Shown here: piece by piece, positions 12,909 through 19,289 of the stretch | How positions within the stretch are numbered: the first letter of the stretch is position 1 | How the letters are laid out: each line of letters opens with the position of its first letter | From: a virus | IMG/VR virus record: IMGVR_UViG_3300044997_000597 | Span: 1 to 36,733 of that record | Length of the DNA stretch: 36,733 nucleotides | Reading direction: 5' to 3' (one strand) | Made by a program: the position numbers and the translations under genes | The notes under the pieces: generated by a model | Database searches by the model: none | Told to the model about the DNA's origin: nothing | Seen by the model: only the letters and a program-made list of their open reading frames with translations

Positions 12909-13534
12909 GCTTTTTAGTTGCAAATATACCTCCAATACACTGCTTTATTAAACGCGAGTTTTTGTATGATTTTGAAAAAGGATTGGGAGAATACGAACCT
13001 TGTATTTGGATCACAATAAAAAGTATAAGAGGACAAGCATTTAGGATAGAAGCATATTTGCCTAATTATGGAGCCGTATATGATAAATTGCCTTTACATG
13101 CATTTGTCAGTAGAAATAAAAATTTGGGTCCACCATTAGGTTTAGATACTCTTGAAATATGGGATAGTTTTAGCTATGATATAACGGTGATACAAAAAAG
13201 TTTTTTAAAAAATTTAACCTGTAAGTTTTACGCAAAAGATAGAAACGTTTATAGTGGTTCCTATATGTTTACTGTTGACCAGGCACATGCTGATCCAAAT
13301 GTGATTGATACTACCTATTCTGAATGGCCAGAGGATCATAAAAGTTTTAATTTTATAGAGTTAGATAATGGACAGTATGCAGCACAACCCAACAATCGTT
13401 GTATATTTTTAGATGCTGCTAGTAATCCTAAAGATCTTAAAGTCCCTGACTTTAAAGTTTGTACTAAAATATATAGAGTTGAGACTAATCCAAAGTGGGC
13501 ATTAGGTGAGTCTAATACTGTGACTTACGAATAA
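12905..13534 (+). CDS. Conserved hypothetical protein, possibly virion-associated
   Basis: A 209-residue protein, mostly predicted beta structure with many aromatic residues and no catalytic motif I can name. It has no signal peptide or membrane segment. It is the last gene of the 11864-13534 late operon: its ATG overlaps the metalloprotease stop and a strong intrinsic terminator follows its TAA. The overall look (I-E-A-Y-L-P-N-Y-G, F-T-V-D-Q-A-H, D-P-N-V-I-D-T-T-Y-S-E-W-P-E-D-H-K) reminds me of conserved hypotheticals of marine T4-like phages, but I cannot assign a role. Confidence 0.6.
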   Translation: MSFLVANIPPIHCFIKREFLYDFEKGLGEYEPCIWITIKSIRGQAFRIEAYLPNYGAVYDKLPLHAFVSRNKNLGPPLGLDTLEIWDSFSYDITVIQKSFLKNLTCKFYAKDRNVYSGSYMFTVDQAHADPNVIDTTYSEWPEDHKSFNFIELDNGQYAAQPNNRCIFLDAASNPKDLKVPDFKVCTKIYRVETNPKWALGESNTVTYE

Positions 13535-13538
13535 TATA

Positions 13539-13561
13539 GGGGCACAAGGGCCCCTTTTTTT
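13539..13561 (+). terminator. Intrinsic terminator
   Basis: GGGGC, a six-base loop (ACAAGG) and GCCCC, followed by seven T residues (13555-13561), five bases after the TAA of the 12905 gene. It closes the 11864-13534 operon. Confidence 0.85.
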
Positions 13562-13660
13562 GTGTTATACCTGCTATGCAGTTTTATCTTTTAATGCCCT
13601 GATTAACAAACTCTTGCTTATTACAACTCTTAAAAAATATAATATATTTATTTGATTAAG

Positions 13661-14371
13661 TTAATTTAATTGAGCAAATAGATCATCCATTATCTTAACA
13701 ACCATTTTTATATCCCTACTGGCATGGAAATGTAAAATTTTAGCTGTATCTATATCTGTTTGATTAAATTCATCTGATACATTACGATCCATATTAACAA
13801 ATAAAGACCAATTCATAGATTTATCTAATGCCTGTTCTACCTTAAGTCCTTGACTCCAAAGCATATTGTTTAGTATAAGTTGCTCTGTATGGTAACTGCT
13901 TTTATTCCAATTCGCAGCTAGATTACGCCCTAATCCCCAAGTATAATCTGTCATCGTACTAGGAAAGTATCTTACTCCTGCGTTGAAGAAATGTTCAACT
14001 AAGACCTGGCCATCTATTTCTAAAGACTTTGGGTAAGTATAATTGAACATCATAAACTTATGGTAATGCCAAGGATTAACAGGCTTTATAGCCATGGTAT
14101 CAGGATCTGTGTATAAAATATTGCAAGACTCACTATGCCACAAGTCGTGTATTAACCAAAAAGTATTTCTAAAAGCTTCATTGATATTATCTACTGTACC
14201 ACTGTAAAATTTAAATTCAAAGTCAGGTTTCAAAAATTTATTATACGATCGTAAACTCAGTTCATGAGCTTGCATATAATATGCAAATATATCGCCTTCT
14301 TCTTTTCTATCTTTAAATAGCCAATTGGTATCATTTACTTTGAATAAAGTTTTTACGAGATAATTTTTCAT
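13661..14371 (-). CDS. Glycosyltransferase-like protein (GT-A type)
   Basis: A 236-residue protein. C-N-I-L-Y-T-D-P-D-T-M-A-I-K-P (83-97) places a D-x-D motif (D89, D91) after a hydrophobic strand, the metal and nucleotide-sugar site of GT-A glycosyltransferases. F-F-N-A-G-V-R-Y-F-P (about 128-137) and the late H-F-H-A-S-R-D stretch fit the acceptor and second metal-ligand regions. It is shorter than most such enzymes. It lies 29 bases after a small cistron, both behind a perfect sigma70 promoter on this strand, so it is likely early. Possible targets are host surface glycan or modified DNA bases; neither is shown. Confidence 0.65.
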   Translation of the reverse strand: MKNYLVKTLFKVNDTNWLFKDRKEEGDIFAYYMQAHELSLRSYNKFLKPDFEFKFYSGTVDNINEAFRNTFWLIHDLWHSESCNILYTDPDTMAIKPVNPWHYHKFMMFNYTYPKSLEIDGQVLVEHFFNAGVRYFPSTMTDYTWGLGRNLAANWNKSSYHTEQLILNNMLWSQGLKVEQALDKSMNWSLFVNMDRNVSDEFNQTDIDTAKILHFHASRDIKMVVKIMDDLFAQLN

Positions 14372-14400
14372 TTATGAAATTTCACGTCATTGATAAAAAA

Positions 14401-14571
14401 TCACTTGTATAGCTCTTTATACACAAACTCTTTGATATATTTTTCCAGCATAGCTAAATCTGTTATGCTTTTTGTTTTTAGGTAAGATTCTAATTTCGTT
14501 TGATAAGGGTAACTTTGAAACATTCCAGCTAGTCTACTGAAGATTTCTAATAGGTATTGTTTTTTCGTCAT
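14401..14571 (-). CDS. Small hypothetical early protein
   Basis: A 56-residue protein, helical and Lys/Tyr-rich (M-T-K-K-Q-Y-L-L-E, then L-E-K-Y-I-K-E-F-V-Y-K-E-L-Y-K). The frame continues upstream to 14616, but both promoter elements here (-10 at 14617-14622, late octamer at 14598-14605) place transcription starts at or inside that extension, so the ATG at 14571 is chosen. The ribosome site is weak (AGAGAA). It is followed by the glycosyltransferase gene. No family recognised. Confidence 0.6.
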   Translation of the reverse strand: MTKKQYLLEIFSRLAGMFQSYPYQTKLESYLKTKSITDLAMLEKYIKEFVYKELYK

Positions 14572-14597
14572 TATATTTTTTCTCTGTGTAAGTGTGG

Positions 14598-14605
14598 TAT
14601 TTATT
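14598..14605 (-). promoter_or_regulatory. Late promoter octamer AATAAATA, minus strand
   Basis: AATAAATA reads on the minus strand 26 bases before the ATG at 14571, leaving a leader of about 20 bases. It lies downstream of the sigma70 promoter, so this pair of genes may be transcribed both early and late. A second match, TATAAATA at 14636-14629, sits inside the sigma70 spacer and may be incidental. Confidence 0.4.
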
Positions 14606-14616
14606 CTACAGTTCAT

Positions 14617-14646
14617 ATTATAATAAACTATTTATATTATTGTCAA
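14617..14646 (-). promoter_or_regulatory. Perfect-consensus sigma70 promoter, minus strand
   Basis: TTGACA (14646-14641), an 18-base spacer and TATAAT (14622-14617): both hexamers are exact. It points to the 14571 and 14371 genes. The predicted start is near 14610. Confidence 0.75.
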
Positions 14647-14655
14647 CCTTACCGC

Positions 14656-14663
14656 TAAATAAA
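14656..14663 (+). promoter_or_regulatory. Candidate late promoter TAAATAAA
   Basis: A TAAATAAAT stretch lies 15 bases before the ATG at 14679, with GAGAGG between them as ribosome site. It departs from TATAAATA at more than one base, so it is a weaker call than the other octamers. Confidence 0.4.
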
Positions 14664-14678
14664 TGGTGAGAGGTATTA

Positions 14679-14939
14679 ATGAAAAAAAGCACAAGAAGTA
14701 TTTTAGAAGAATTAAACGAAATCAGTTTAATAAGGAATAAAGATCATCTTATAGAAACCAAAGGTGTAAATCTTGTAGGTAGTGCTATTAATCTTCTAAA
14801 ATTAATAAAAGAAAATTATAATTTAGAAACTGCTATTGAATTAGAGCGTAGATTTATTAATGCAATCCGCAGTGGCGATAGTGATAAATTTAAGCGTGGT
14901 ATGAATAAAGTACACGAAAGCAGGAAAAATAAATCTTAA
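14679..14939 (+). CDS. Conserved small hypothetical protein
   Basis: An 86-residue, helical, charged protein (T-R-S-I-L-E-E-L-N-E-I, N-L-V-G-S-A-I-N-L-L-K-L-I, I-E-L-E-R-R-F-I-N-A-I-R-S-G-D). It has GAGAGG as ribosome site and a candidate late promoter. It precedes the strongly expressed 15041 gene. Similar short helical proteins occur among structural genes of marine T4-like phages, from memory, but no function is assigned. No membrane or signal segment. Confidence 0.65.
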   Translation: MKKSTRSILEELNEISLIRNKDHLIETKGVNLVGSAINLLKLIKENYNLETAIELERRFINAIRSGDSDKFKRGMNKVHESRKNKS

Positions 14940-14981
14940 ACTCCCAAAAAAGCCCTAATAGACAGTAATTTTGTAAAAATC

Positions 14982-14989
14982 GATAAATA
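14982..14989 (+). promoter_or_regulatory. Late promoter octamer GATAAATA for the 15041 gene
   Basis: GATAAATA lies 51 bases before the ATG at 15041. The leader carries a stem-loop (15001-15017) and a strong GAGGAG site (15029-15034). Confidence 0.65.
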
Positions 14990-15000
14990 AATTTACTAGA

Positions 15001-15017
15001 CCCGTGGAGTTGACGGG
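15001..15017 (+). promoter_or_regulatory. 5' leader stem-loop upstream of the 15041 gene
   Basis: CCCGT and ACGGG form a perfect five-pair stem around a seven-base loop (GGAGTTG) soon after the predicted transcription start. A leader hairpin of this type may stabilise the mRNA. The GGAG in the loop is a second, decoy-like ribosome sequence. Confidence 0.55.
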
Positions 15018-15040
15018 CAAAGGCAAAGAGGAGAAAAATT

Positions 15041-15514
15041 ATGCCAATGATGACAATGGACGTAGGCGGCACGTTAGTATCAGGCCGTCAGACAGGTATA
15101 GGTCATGTAGATAACAAATTATATGATCACTTACAAATTCGTGCTTGGAGAATAGAAGTTACAGACGTAGACTTAGATGACCCAGCTTCAGACACACCAG
15201 TGAACGGTACTCCAGCAGCATACCGCCACAGCAAACGTGAATTATTAGCACAAGAGTTTGGTACAACAGGAGCTATTATTCAATTCAGTGCTGACACAAT
15301 GATCTTAATTGGTGACAGCCACGCAATAGATAGTAATGTAATTGCACGTCGTGCAGATCGTTGTATGGGTGGCACAGGTGCGCTAGTTAACTTTGTTGAA
15401 GATGGTTACAGCAGTGGTAGCGGAGATGGTGTAGCAGGTACAGTCGCAGCTCCAGTAACCACAGCACTTGTAAAAGTTGGTAGTGTTACAAGTTTATTTG
15501 GTTTAGTTAACTGA
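15041..15514 (+). CDS. Probable abundant virion structural protein
   Basis: A 157-residue protein. It has its own late promoter, a structured leader, a strong GAGGAG site seven bases before the ATG and its own terminator, a single-gene unit typical of an abundant virion component. The sequence is Gly, Ala, Thr and Ser rich with a central R-R-A-D-R-C-M-G-G-T segment and a G-S-G-D-G-V-A-G-T-V linker near the C-terminus. There is no signal or membrane segment. I do not recognise the family; capsid decoration or another structural component are the leading options. The structural role rests on context, not homology. Confidence 0.6.
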   Translation: MPMMTMDVGGTLVSGRQTGIGHVDNKLYDHLQIRAWRIEVTDVDLDDPASDTPVNGTPAAYRHSKRELLAQEFGTTGAIIQFSADTMILIGDSHAIDSNVIARRADRCMGGTGALVNFVEDGYSSGSGDGVAGTVAAPVTTALVKVGSVTSLFGLVN

Positions 15515-15546
15515 TCTATAAAATTCTCAATCGGGATGGGAAACTA

Positions 15547-15569
15547 GGGCTCTTAGGAGCCCTTTTTTT
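15547..15569 (+). terminator. Intrinsic terminator
   Basis: GGGCTC, loop TTAG, GAGCCC, then seven T residues (15563-15569). It lies 32 bases after the 15041 gene. Confidence 0.9.
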
Positions 15570-15612
15570 GTTTACAAAACTTTTATACGTATAGAACTTT
15601 TAATGATTATAC

Positions 15613-15620
15613 TATAAATA
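15613..15620 (+). promoter_or_regulatory. Late promoter octamer TATAAATA (perfect)
   Basis: Exact T4 late consensus, 27 bases before the ATG at 15648, with AGGAGG (15633-15638) in the leader. Confidence 0.75.
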
Positions 15621-15647
15621 ATTTGAGTTAATAGGAGGACCGAACAT

Positions 15648-16013
15648 ATGCCTACTACAGAAGAACGATTAGGTGTTGTGGAGACTAAAGTTGAACACCT
15701 AAATGAAAAAGTAGATGATATAAAGCAAAACATAAAGGATGCTAATACCAATATCAAGGAAAATCACGTTATTCTGATGAAGAAACTTGAAGATATGGAT
15801 AGAAAATATGAGATAAATCGTGACGCCTATTATGAAAAATTGGAAGAGAATAAACAGGATGAGGAAAAGGCACATAAGGCCATGAATCAAAAAATAGATA
15901 ATCTTGAACAATTTAAAATGAAATGGATTTATATTGTTACAGGAGCAGCTATTATAATAGGATGGGTCAGTGCGCATGGTGATTCCATTTTTAAACTTTT
16001 AAAAACATTTTAA
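15648..16013 (+). CDS. Coiled-coil protein with C-terminal membrane anchor (XhlA-like)
   Basis: A 121-residue protein. Residues about 4-90 are a long charged helix with heptad-like spacing (E-R-L-G-V-V-E-T-K-V-E-H-L-N-E-K-V). Residues about 92-108 (K-W-I-Y-I-V-T-G-A-A-I-I-I-G-W-V) form one membrane segment, followed by a short amphipathic tail. This layout resembles XhlA-type proteins that accompany phage holins. The best ribosome site and late promoter of the window precede it. It could be a holin partner or another membrane-linked late factor. No lysis cassette is adjacent, so the assignment is tentative. Confidence 0.6.
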   Translation: MPTTEERLGVVETKVEHLNEKVDDIKQNIKDANTNIKENHVILMKKLEDMDRKYEINRDAYYEKLEENKQDEEKAHKAMNQKIDNLEQFKMKWIYIVTGAAIIIGWVSAHGDSIFKLLKTF

Positions 16014-16015
16014 TC

Positions 16016-16023
16016 ATTAAATA
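16016..16023 (+). promoter_or_regulatory. Late promoter octamer ATTAAATA, leaderless spacing
   Basis: ATTAAATA lies 4 bases before the ATG at 16028, with no Shine-Dalgarno sequence. It differs from the consensus at two positions but has the same spacing as three other such starts. Confidence 0.45.
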
Positions 16024-16027
16024 GTGT

Positions 16028-16423
16028 ATGCGATATAGATTGTATACACTTGCAGATATAACAGCCACCGGACAATATCGTCTTGAAGAAGGTAGAGATC
16101 GAGCACGTAGTCAACAACAAAACTTTGACACCATATTAAATACAATTGGTTTACGAGCAAACGTATTTTATGAAGATTTACCCTCTGCCCTAATTGGTAT
16201 ACCAACAAGATATGGAATGAAGGGCAATGAATTAAATAACATTTGGAAATTTGATTGGAGTGTGGAGAGTAAGTACAGATTTTTGTATGAAGAAGATGAG
16301 GTTGGTCTCCTAAACAAAGATTTTAGTTTAGTGCCATATATAGCAGATCTAACCGAAACCAGTAAATTTAAAACCAATTTATTCATGCCATCCATCAATA
16401 TCTATTTTGAAATGCTAAGATAA
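16028..16423 (+). CDS. Conserved hypothetical protein of T4-like structural region
   Basis: A 131-residue protein. The start M-R-Y-R-L-Y-T-L-A-D-I-T-A-T-G followed by S-Q-Q-Q-N-F-D-T-I-L-N-T-I-G-L-R-A-N and the middle F-D-W-S-V-E look like a conserved protein I associate with marine T4-like phages, but no function is known to me. No catalytic, membrane or signal features. A possible late octamer with leaderless spacing precedes the ATG. The next gene begins 7 bases after its stop with another octamer in between, so each may be transcribed separately. Confidence 0.65.
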   Translation: MRYRLYTLADITATGQYRLEEGRDRARSQQQNFDTILNTIGLRANVFYEDLPSALIGIPTRYGMKGNELNNIWKFDWSVESKYRFLYEEDEVGLLNKDFSLVPYIADLTETSKFKTNLFMPSINIYFEMLR

Positions 16424-16426
16424 ATA
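16419..16426 (+). promoter_or_regulatory. Late promoter octamer GATAAATA, leaderless spacing
   Basis: GATAAATA overlaps the stop of the 16028 gene and lies 4 bases before the ATG at 16431. No ribosome site. An out-of-frame ATG at 16426 does not open the conserved frame. Confidence 0.55.
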
Positions 16427-16430
16427 TGGA

Positions 16431-17141
16431 ATGCAAGAAGATCTTGTTAGCACCGCAATTATCTTTCATAAAAGACTAAATCCTAAAATATGGCGTAAAG
16501 GTAAATTAGACCCTATGGTCAGATATAAATTATTAAAAATAGCAAAAAATTTTATTAATTATATCTCCATTAATAATTTAGGATTAAAAGATATAACTTT
16601 GAGTGGTAGTAATGCAGGCTATACTTTTAGTAAGGCAAGTGACTTAGATTTACATTTATTGGTGTCTTTTGATCCTAAACGTAAAAATCTTATGCGTCAA
16701 TTCTTTGATGCCAAAAAGAATCAATTTAACTTTAATTACAACATAACCATTAAAGGCATTAGTGTAGAACTATATGTACAAGATATAGAACAACCCCATA
16801 CAAGTGCAGGTATCTATAGTGTCCTAGATAATAAATGGTTACAAATTCCAAATAGTCAAAAAGATACTATTAATAGATTAGAAGTAAAAGACAAGTATAA
16901 ACATTACGTAGGTAAAATCCGTCTATCTTTGCGGAGTGATAATATTGCAAGTATAAAAAAAGTTTTTGATGACATAAAGAATATGCGAAAACACGGCTTA
17001 GAAACTGGAGGGGAACTCAGCGTTGAAAATATAACATTTAAAGTGTTACGTGCAAAAGGTCTTATAGAAAAACTTAGGAATCATATAAGTAAATTAGAGG
17101 CTGATAGTATGAGCCTGGAGACGCAAGATGAAAATTTATGA
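16431..17141 (+). CDS. Predicted nucleotidyltransferase
   Basis: A 236-residue protein. L-S-G-S-N-A-G-Y-T-F-S-K-A-S-D-L-D-L-H (58-75) is the nucleotidyltransferase-fold signature: G-S in the loop, then D71-x-D73 binding metal. A third acidic residue is probably in the I-S-V-E-L-Y-V strand further on. Such folds transfer a nucleotide to RNA ends, proteins or small molecules. The rest is helical and basic, consistent with an RNA or protein partner. It overlaps the next gene by 14 bases. A tRNA-repair or protein-AMPylation role would be speculation. Confidence 0.7.
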   Translation: MQEDLVSTAIIFHKRLNPKIWRKGKLDPMVRYKLLKIAKNFINYISINNLGLKDITLSGSNAGYTFSKASDLDLHLLVSFDPKRKNLMRQFFDAKKNQFNFNYNITIKGISVELYVQDIEQPHTSAGIYSVLDNKWLQIPNSQKDTINRLEVKDKYKHYVGKIRLSLRSDNIASIKKVFDDIKNMRKHGLETGGELSVENITFKVLRAKGLIEKLRNHISKLEADSMSLETQDENL

Positions 17142-17709
17142 AGTAACTGGCAAGATTAGAGAAAATCCTCAACAATCTAGTATGCAACCAGCCAAAGTTG
17201 TTAAACAGACTGGTAATGAGTTAATAGTTGCACCACAGTCAAAAGGACAGCCTACAGGCACAGAGATCACAGTGGATCTAAGTAAAAATCCACAGGCTAT
17301 ACAAAAAGACCCACAAGGTAATATTACAGTTAATCCTAATGCACAACCAGGTCCTACAGGACAACTTAGTCTTAAACCTGGACAGGATATTAATCTAGCA
17401 GGTGCTCCAGGTGAAATGTTACCTAACCAAAATCAAGATCAAGTTACTCCAGAAAATATGGATGAAATAGATCATTTAGAACAAGAAATGATGTCTGTAC
17501 AGGACAGTTATTATCCTACAGGCTACAATGACAAATACAGAGAAAAGGCTATGATGCGTAAAGCTTATAAAAATATTACACAAAGTAAAAGTTATATGGA
17601 ATCAAATGATATTGTAGCCCTAGCCAAGCGAGTAGCTTTTGTTGAACCTCAAGGTAAAACAAACAATTTTAAAGACTTAAATGATCTTAAGAAATTAGCA
17701 GGACTATGA
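17128..17709 (+). CDS. Gln/Pro/Asn-rich protein with targeting-like N-terminus
   Basis: A 193-residue protein. The N-terminus M-K-I-Y-E-V-T-G-K-I-R-E-N resembles the M-K-I-Y-E-I start at 5215 and contains I-R-E, a possible prohead protease site. Residues about 15-110 are low in complexity, rich in Q, P, N, G and T, and look disordered. The C-terminal 80 residues are helical and charged (M-D-E-I-D-H-L-E-Q-E-M-M). Its ATG overlaps the nucleotidyltransferase end and its stop overlaps the next ATG. It may be a head core or internal protein. I cannot name the family. Confidence 0.6.
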   Translation: MKIYEVTGKIRENPQQSSMQPAKVVKQTGNELIVAPQSKGQPTGTEITVDLSKNPQAIQKDPQGNITVNPNAQPGPTGQLSLKPGQDINLAGAPGEMLPNQNQDQVTPENMDEIDHLEQEMMSVQDSYYPTGYNDKYREKAMMRKAYKNITQSKSYMESNDIVALAKRVAFVEPQGKTNNFKDLNDLKKLAGL

Positions 17710-17906
17710 AAGTTAGTGAACTTGTGCGGAGTTTTTCAATATGGACTTCAATTGAAGAGCGTACCTTATTGAAGAAACTTACTCGTCCTACAAGGCTAAG
17801 CACACTTCCTGAAAGAGAACAACAAGTCGCAGAAAGTTTAATACGTAAAAGTTTATTAATTAAGATAGGCCATTTAGACCCAAAGGTGGTAGCCAATGAG
17901 TATTGA
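17706..17906 (+). CDS. Small helical protein with targeting-like N-terminus
   Basis: A 66-residue protein, basic and helical, starting M-K-V-S-E-L-V-R-S-F. It is joined by an ATGA overlap at its start and an 11-base overlap at its end, so it belongs to a tightly coupled set (16431-18333). No known motif. Its size and start sequence fit the internal-protein-like group discussed in the findings. Confidence 0.6.
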   Translation: MKVSELVRSFSIWTSIEERTLLKKLTRPTRLSTLPEREQQVAESLIRKSLLIKIGHLDPKVVANEY

Positions 17907-18333
17907 TCAAGCAGTAATTAAATTTGAAACTTTGTTACGTGATGTTGATAAAATAATACCTGCTGTCTTAAAAGATGGCAGTATAGGATACCACAATTAT
18001 ATTGTAAGGAAAAATGAATCAGGCTTATGGGATCTTATACAAATAGGTAAAAAAATTAAAAATAATATTGCAAGTTTTTACTTAAAATCTAGTGCTTTAA
18101 TGGCGGCTCAACAACATAGATGCAATAGAATAATGGAATTAAGTAGGACGAAAGATCTAGATCAAAGATATTGGTATAGTTATACGGATAGTATTAATTT
18201 TAAAGAAAGGTATAAAAGAGCCAAAGATGAATTCAAGCGTGATGTTTTTTTATGGCGTTATGAACAAGCTAAAGTTAGATCAGAATATTATAAAGAAGAA
18301 ATAACTGGAGCATTTACTTACCTATTTAGATAA
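17896..18333 (+). CDS. Conserved hypothetical protein
   Basis: A 145-residue, strongly charged, mostly helical protein (F-E-T-L-L-R-D-V-D-K-I-I-P, I-G-Y-H-N-Y-I-V-R-K, L-M-A-A-Q-Q-H-R-C-N-R-I-M-E-L and a long K/R/E C-terminal helix). It begins inside the end of the preceding gene and closes the coupled set before the late promoter at 18329. It resembles conserved proteins of the T4-like structural region in composition and position, without assigned function. Confidence 0.65.
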   Translation: MSIDQAVIKFETLLRDVDKIIPAVLKDGSIGYHNYIVRKNESGLWDLIQIGKKIKNNIASFYLKSSALMAAQQHRCNRIMELSRTKDLDQRYWYSYTDSINFKERYKRAKDEFKRDVFLWRYEQAKVRSEYYKEEITGAFTYLFR

Positions 18334-18336
18334 ATA
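18329..18336 (+). promoter_or_regulatory. Late promoter octamer GATAAATA
   Basis: GATAAATA overlaps the stop of the 17896 gene and lies 21 bases before the ATG at 18358; AGGA (18347-18350) is the ribosome site seven bases before the ATG. Confidence 0.65.
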
Positions 18337-18357
18337 TTTGATATTTAGGAACTCTGC

Positions 18358-19272
18358 ATGAACATCAAGGACCTTAAAAAACCAATTACGACAAAAACAT
18401 TAAATGAAAGCCTAGCGAAACATTTTGGCTATAAATTAAATCTTGAAAAATTTACGACTGAGCAATTGATGGACGCACGTAATAAACTCCGTACGGAACA
18501 AAGCCAATTTGAATCTACTAATAGTTATGATAGTGTACTAGAAGATCATAAGTATCAAAAGAACAAAATGTTCCTTGATGTTATCAATCAAGAAATTGCA
18601 GAGCGTGAAATGGAGAATGAAGAAGAGCCTAAGGCAGATCATAAGAAAAAGAAAAGGAACATTAGAGAATTTTTTAGTGCTTTACGCAGACTACGTAGTT
18701 ATAAGTTTCCAAAACAATGGGCAGATAATGCACGTCAACGTTTGATATTAGAACGTGATGCAAGTGAAGAAATTATTAATGAACTTATCATTCGTTATGA
18801 TTTAGATGAAGATAGAGCCAAAAGCGTAATACGAGACTTAAGACTAACAGAAGGCGAAGAAGAAAAGGCAGAGTTGATCATGGCCGCCAAGGATATGACT
18901 GACCGTATTACAGGCTGGCTTGAAGACGTAGCTTCAATGAAATCAGAAGCTATGTTAGATTTATTAGACTCTATAAGAGATGAAATGGGTAGTGATATAA
19001 GCACGAGTTTTGAACAAACTGTACGTCCTGCTTTGGACGAAATTTATCTTGCATTGGAAAAAAATAGGCAGGCATTATCACAAGCAGTAGGTATATTAAC
19101 AGGAGTAGTAGCTCCAGGTGGTGCAGATGTTGGGCCACCAGATATGGAAGGGGCCGCTGCTGCTGGCATGGGAGCAGAACTTGGTGGTGAGGAAGGTGCC
19201 GCTGGTCGGGCCATGCGGGAGGCTGCTTATAGTCGTAGACTAGCTACTTTACTTGCGTCAAAAAAAAAGTAA
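18358..19272 (+). CDS. Scaffold/core-like structural protein (frameshift candidate)
   Basis: A 304-residue, highly charged, helical protein. Residues about 20-60 (L-A-K-H-F-G-Y-K-L, then F-T-T-E-Q-L-M-D-A-R-N-K-L-R-T) and about 65-85 (K-Y-Q-K-N-K-M-F-L-D-V-I-N-Q-E-I) look conserved, followed by an E/K-rich segment, a long helix and an Ala/Gly-rich linker near residues 250-285. R-L-T-E-G at about 160 fits the T4 prohead protease rule ([L/I]-x-E). This suggests a prohead core or other morphogenesis protein. It ends L-A-S-K-K-K-stop on a nine-A run that contains A AAA AAG, beyond which a -1 frame is open for 107 codons. Confidence 0.65.
   Translation: MNIKDLKKPITTKTLNESLAKHFGYKLNLEKFTTEQLMDARNKLRTEQSQFESTNSYDSVLEDHKYQKNKMFLDVINQEIAEREMENEEEPKADHKKKKRNIREFFSALRRLRSYKFPKQWADNARQRLILERDASEEIINELIIRYDLDEDRAKSVIRDLRLTEGEEEKAELIMAAKDMTDRITGWLEDVASMKSEAMLDLLDSIRDEMGSDISTSFEQTVRPALDEIYLALEKNRQALSQAVGILTGVVAPGGADVGPPDMEGAAAAGMGAELGGEEGAAGRAMREAAYSRRLATLLASKKK
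19260..19272 (+). promoter_or_regulatory. Candidate -1 programmed frameshift site
   Basis: Nine A residues (19260-19268) and a G form the heptamer A AAA AAG (19263-19269) in register with the zero frame, followed directly by TAA (19270-19272). This is the same slippery heptamer as in E. coli dnaX. A -1 slip continues V-T-E-N-Q-D-K-L-F-D and gives a protein of about 411 residues. No strong upstream ribosome-like stimulator is seen at the usual distance, and downstream pairing is weak. Confidence 0.6.
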
Positions 19273-19289
19273 CTGAAAATCAAGATAAA

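Noticed and set aside
13645-13652. AATAAATA on the minus strand near 13650
   Set aside because: It lies beyond the 3' end of the glycosyltransferase gene and faces a plus-strand gene, so it has nothing to transcribe.
15011-15016. TTGACG as a possible -35 box upstream of 15041
   Set aside because: It lies in the leader hairpin and is followed by a purine-rich stretch without a -10 box.
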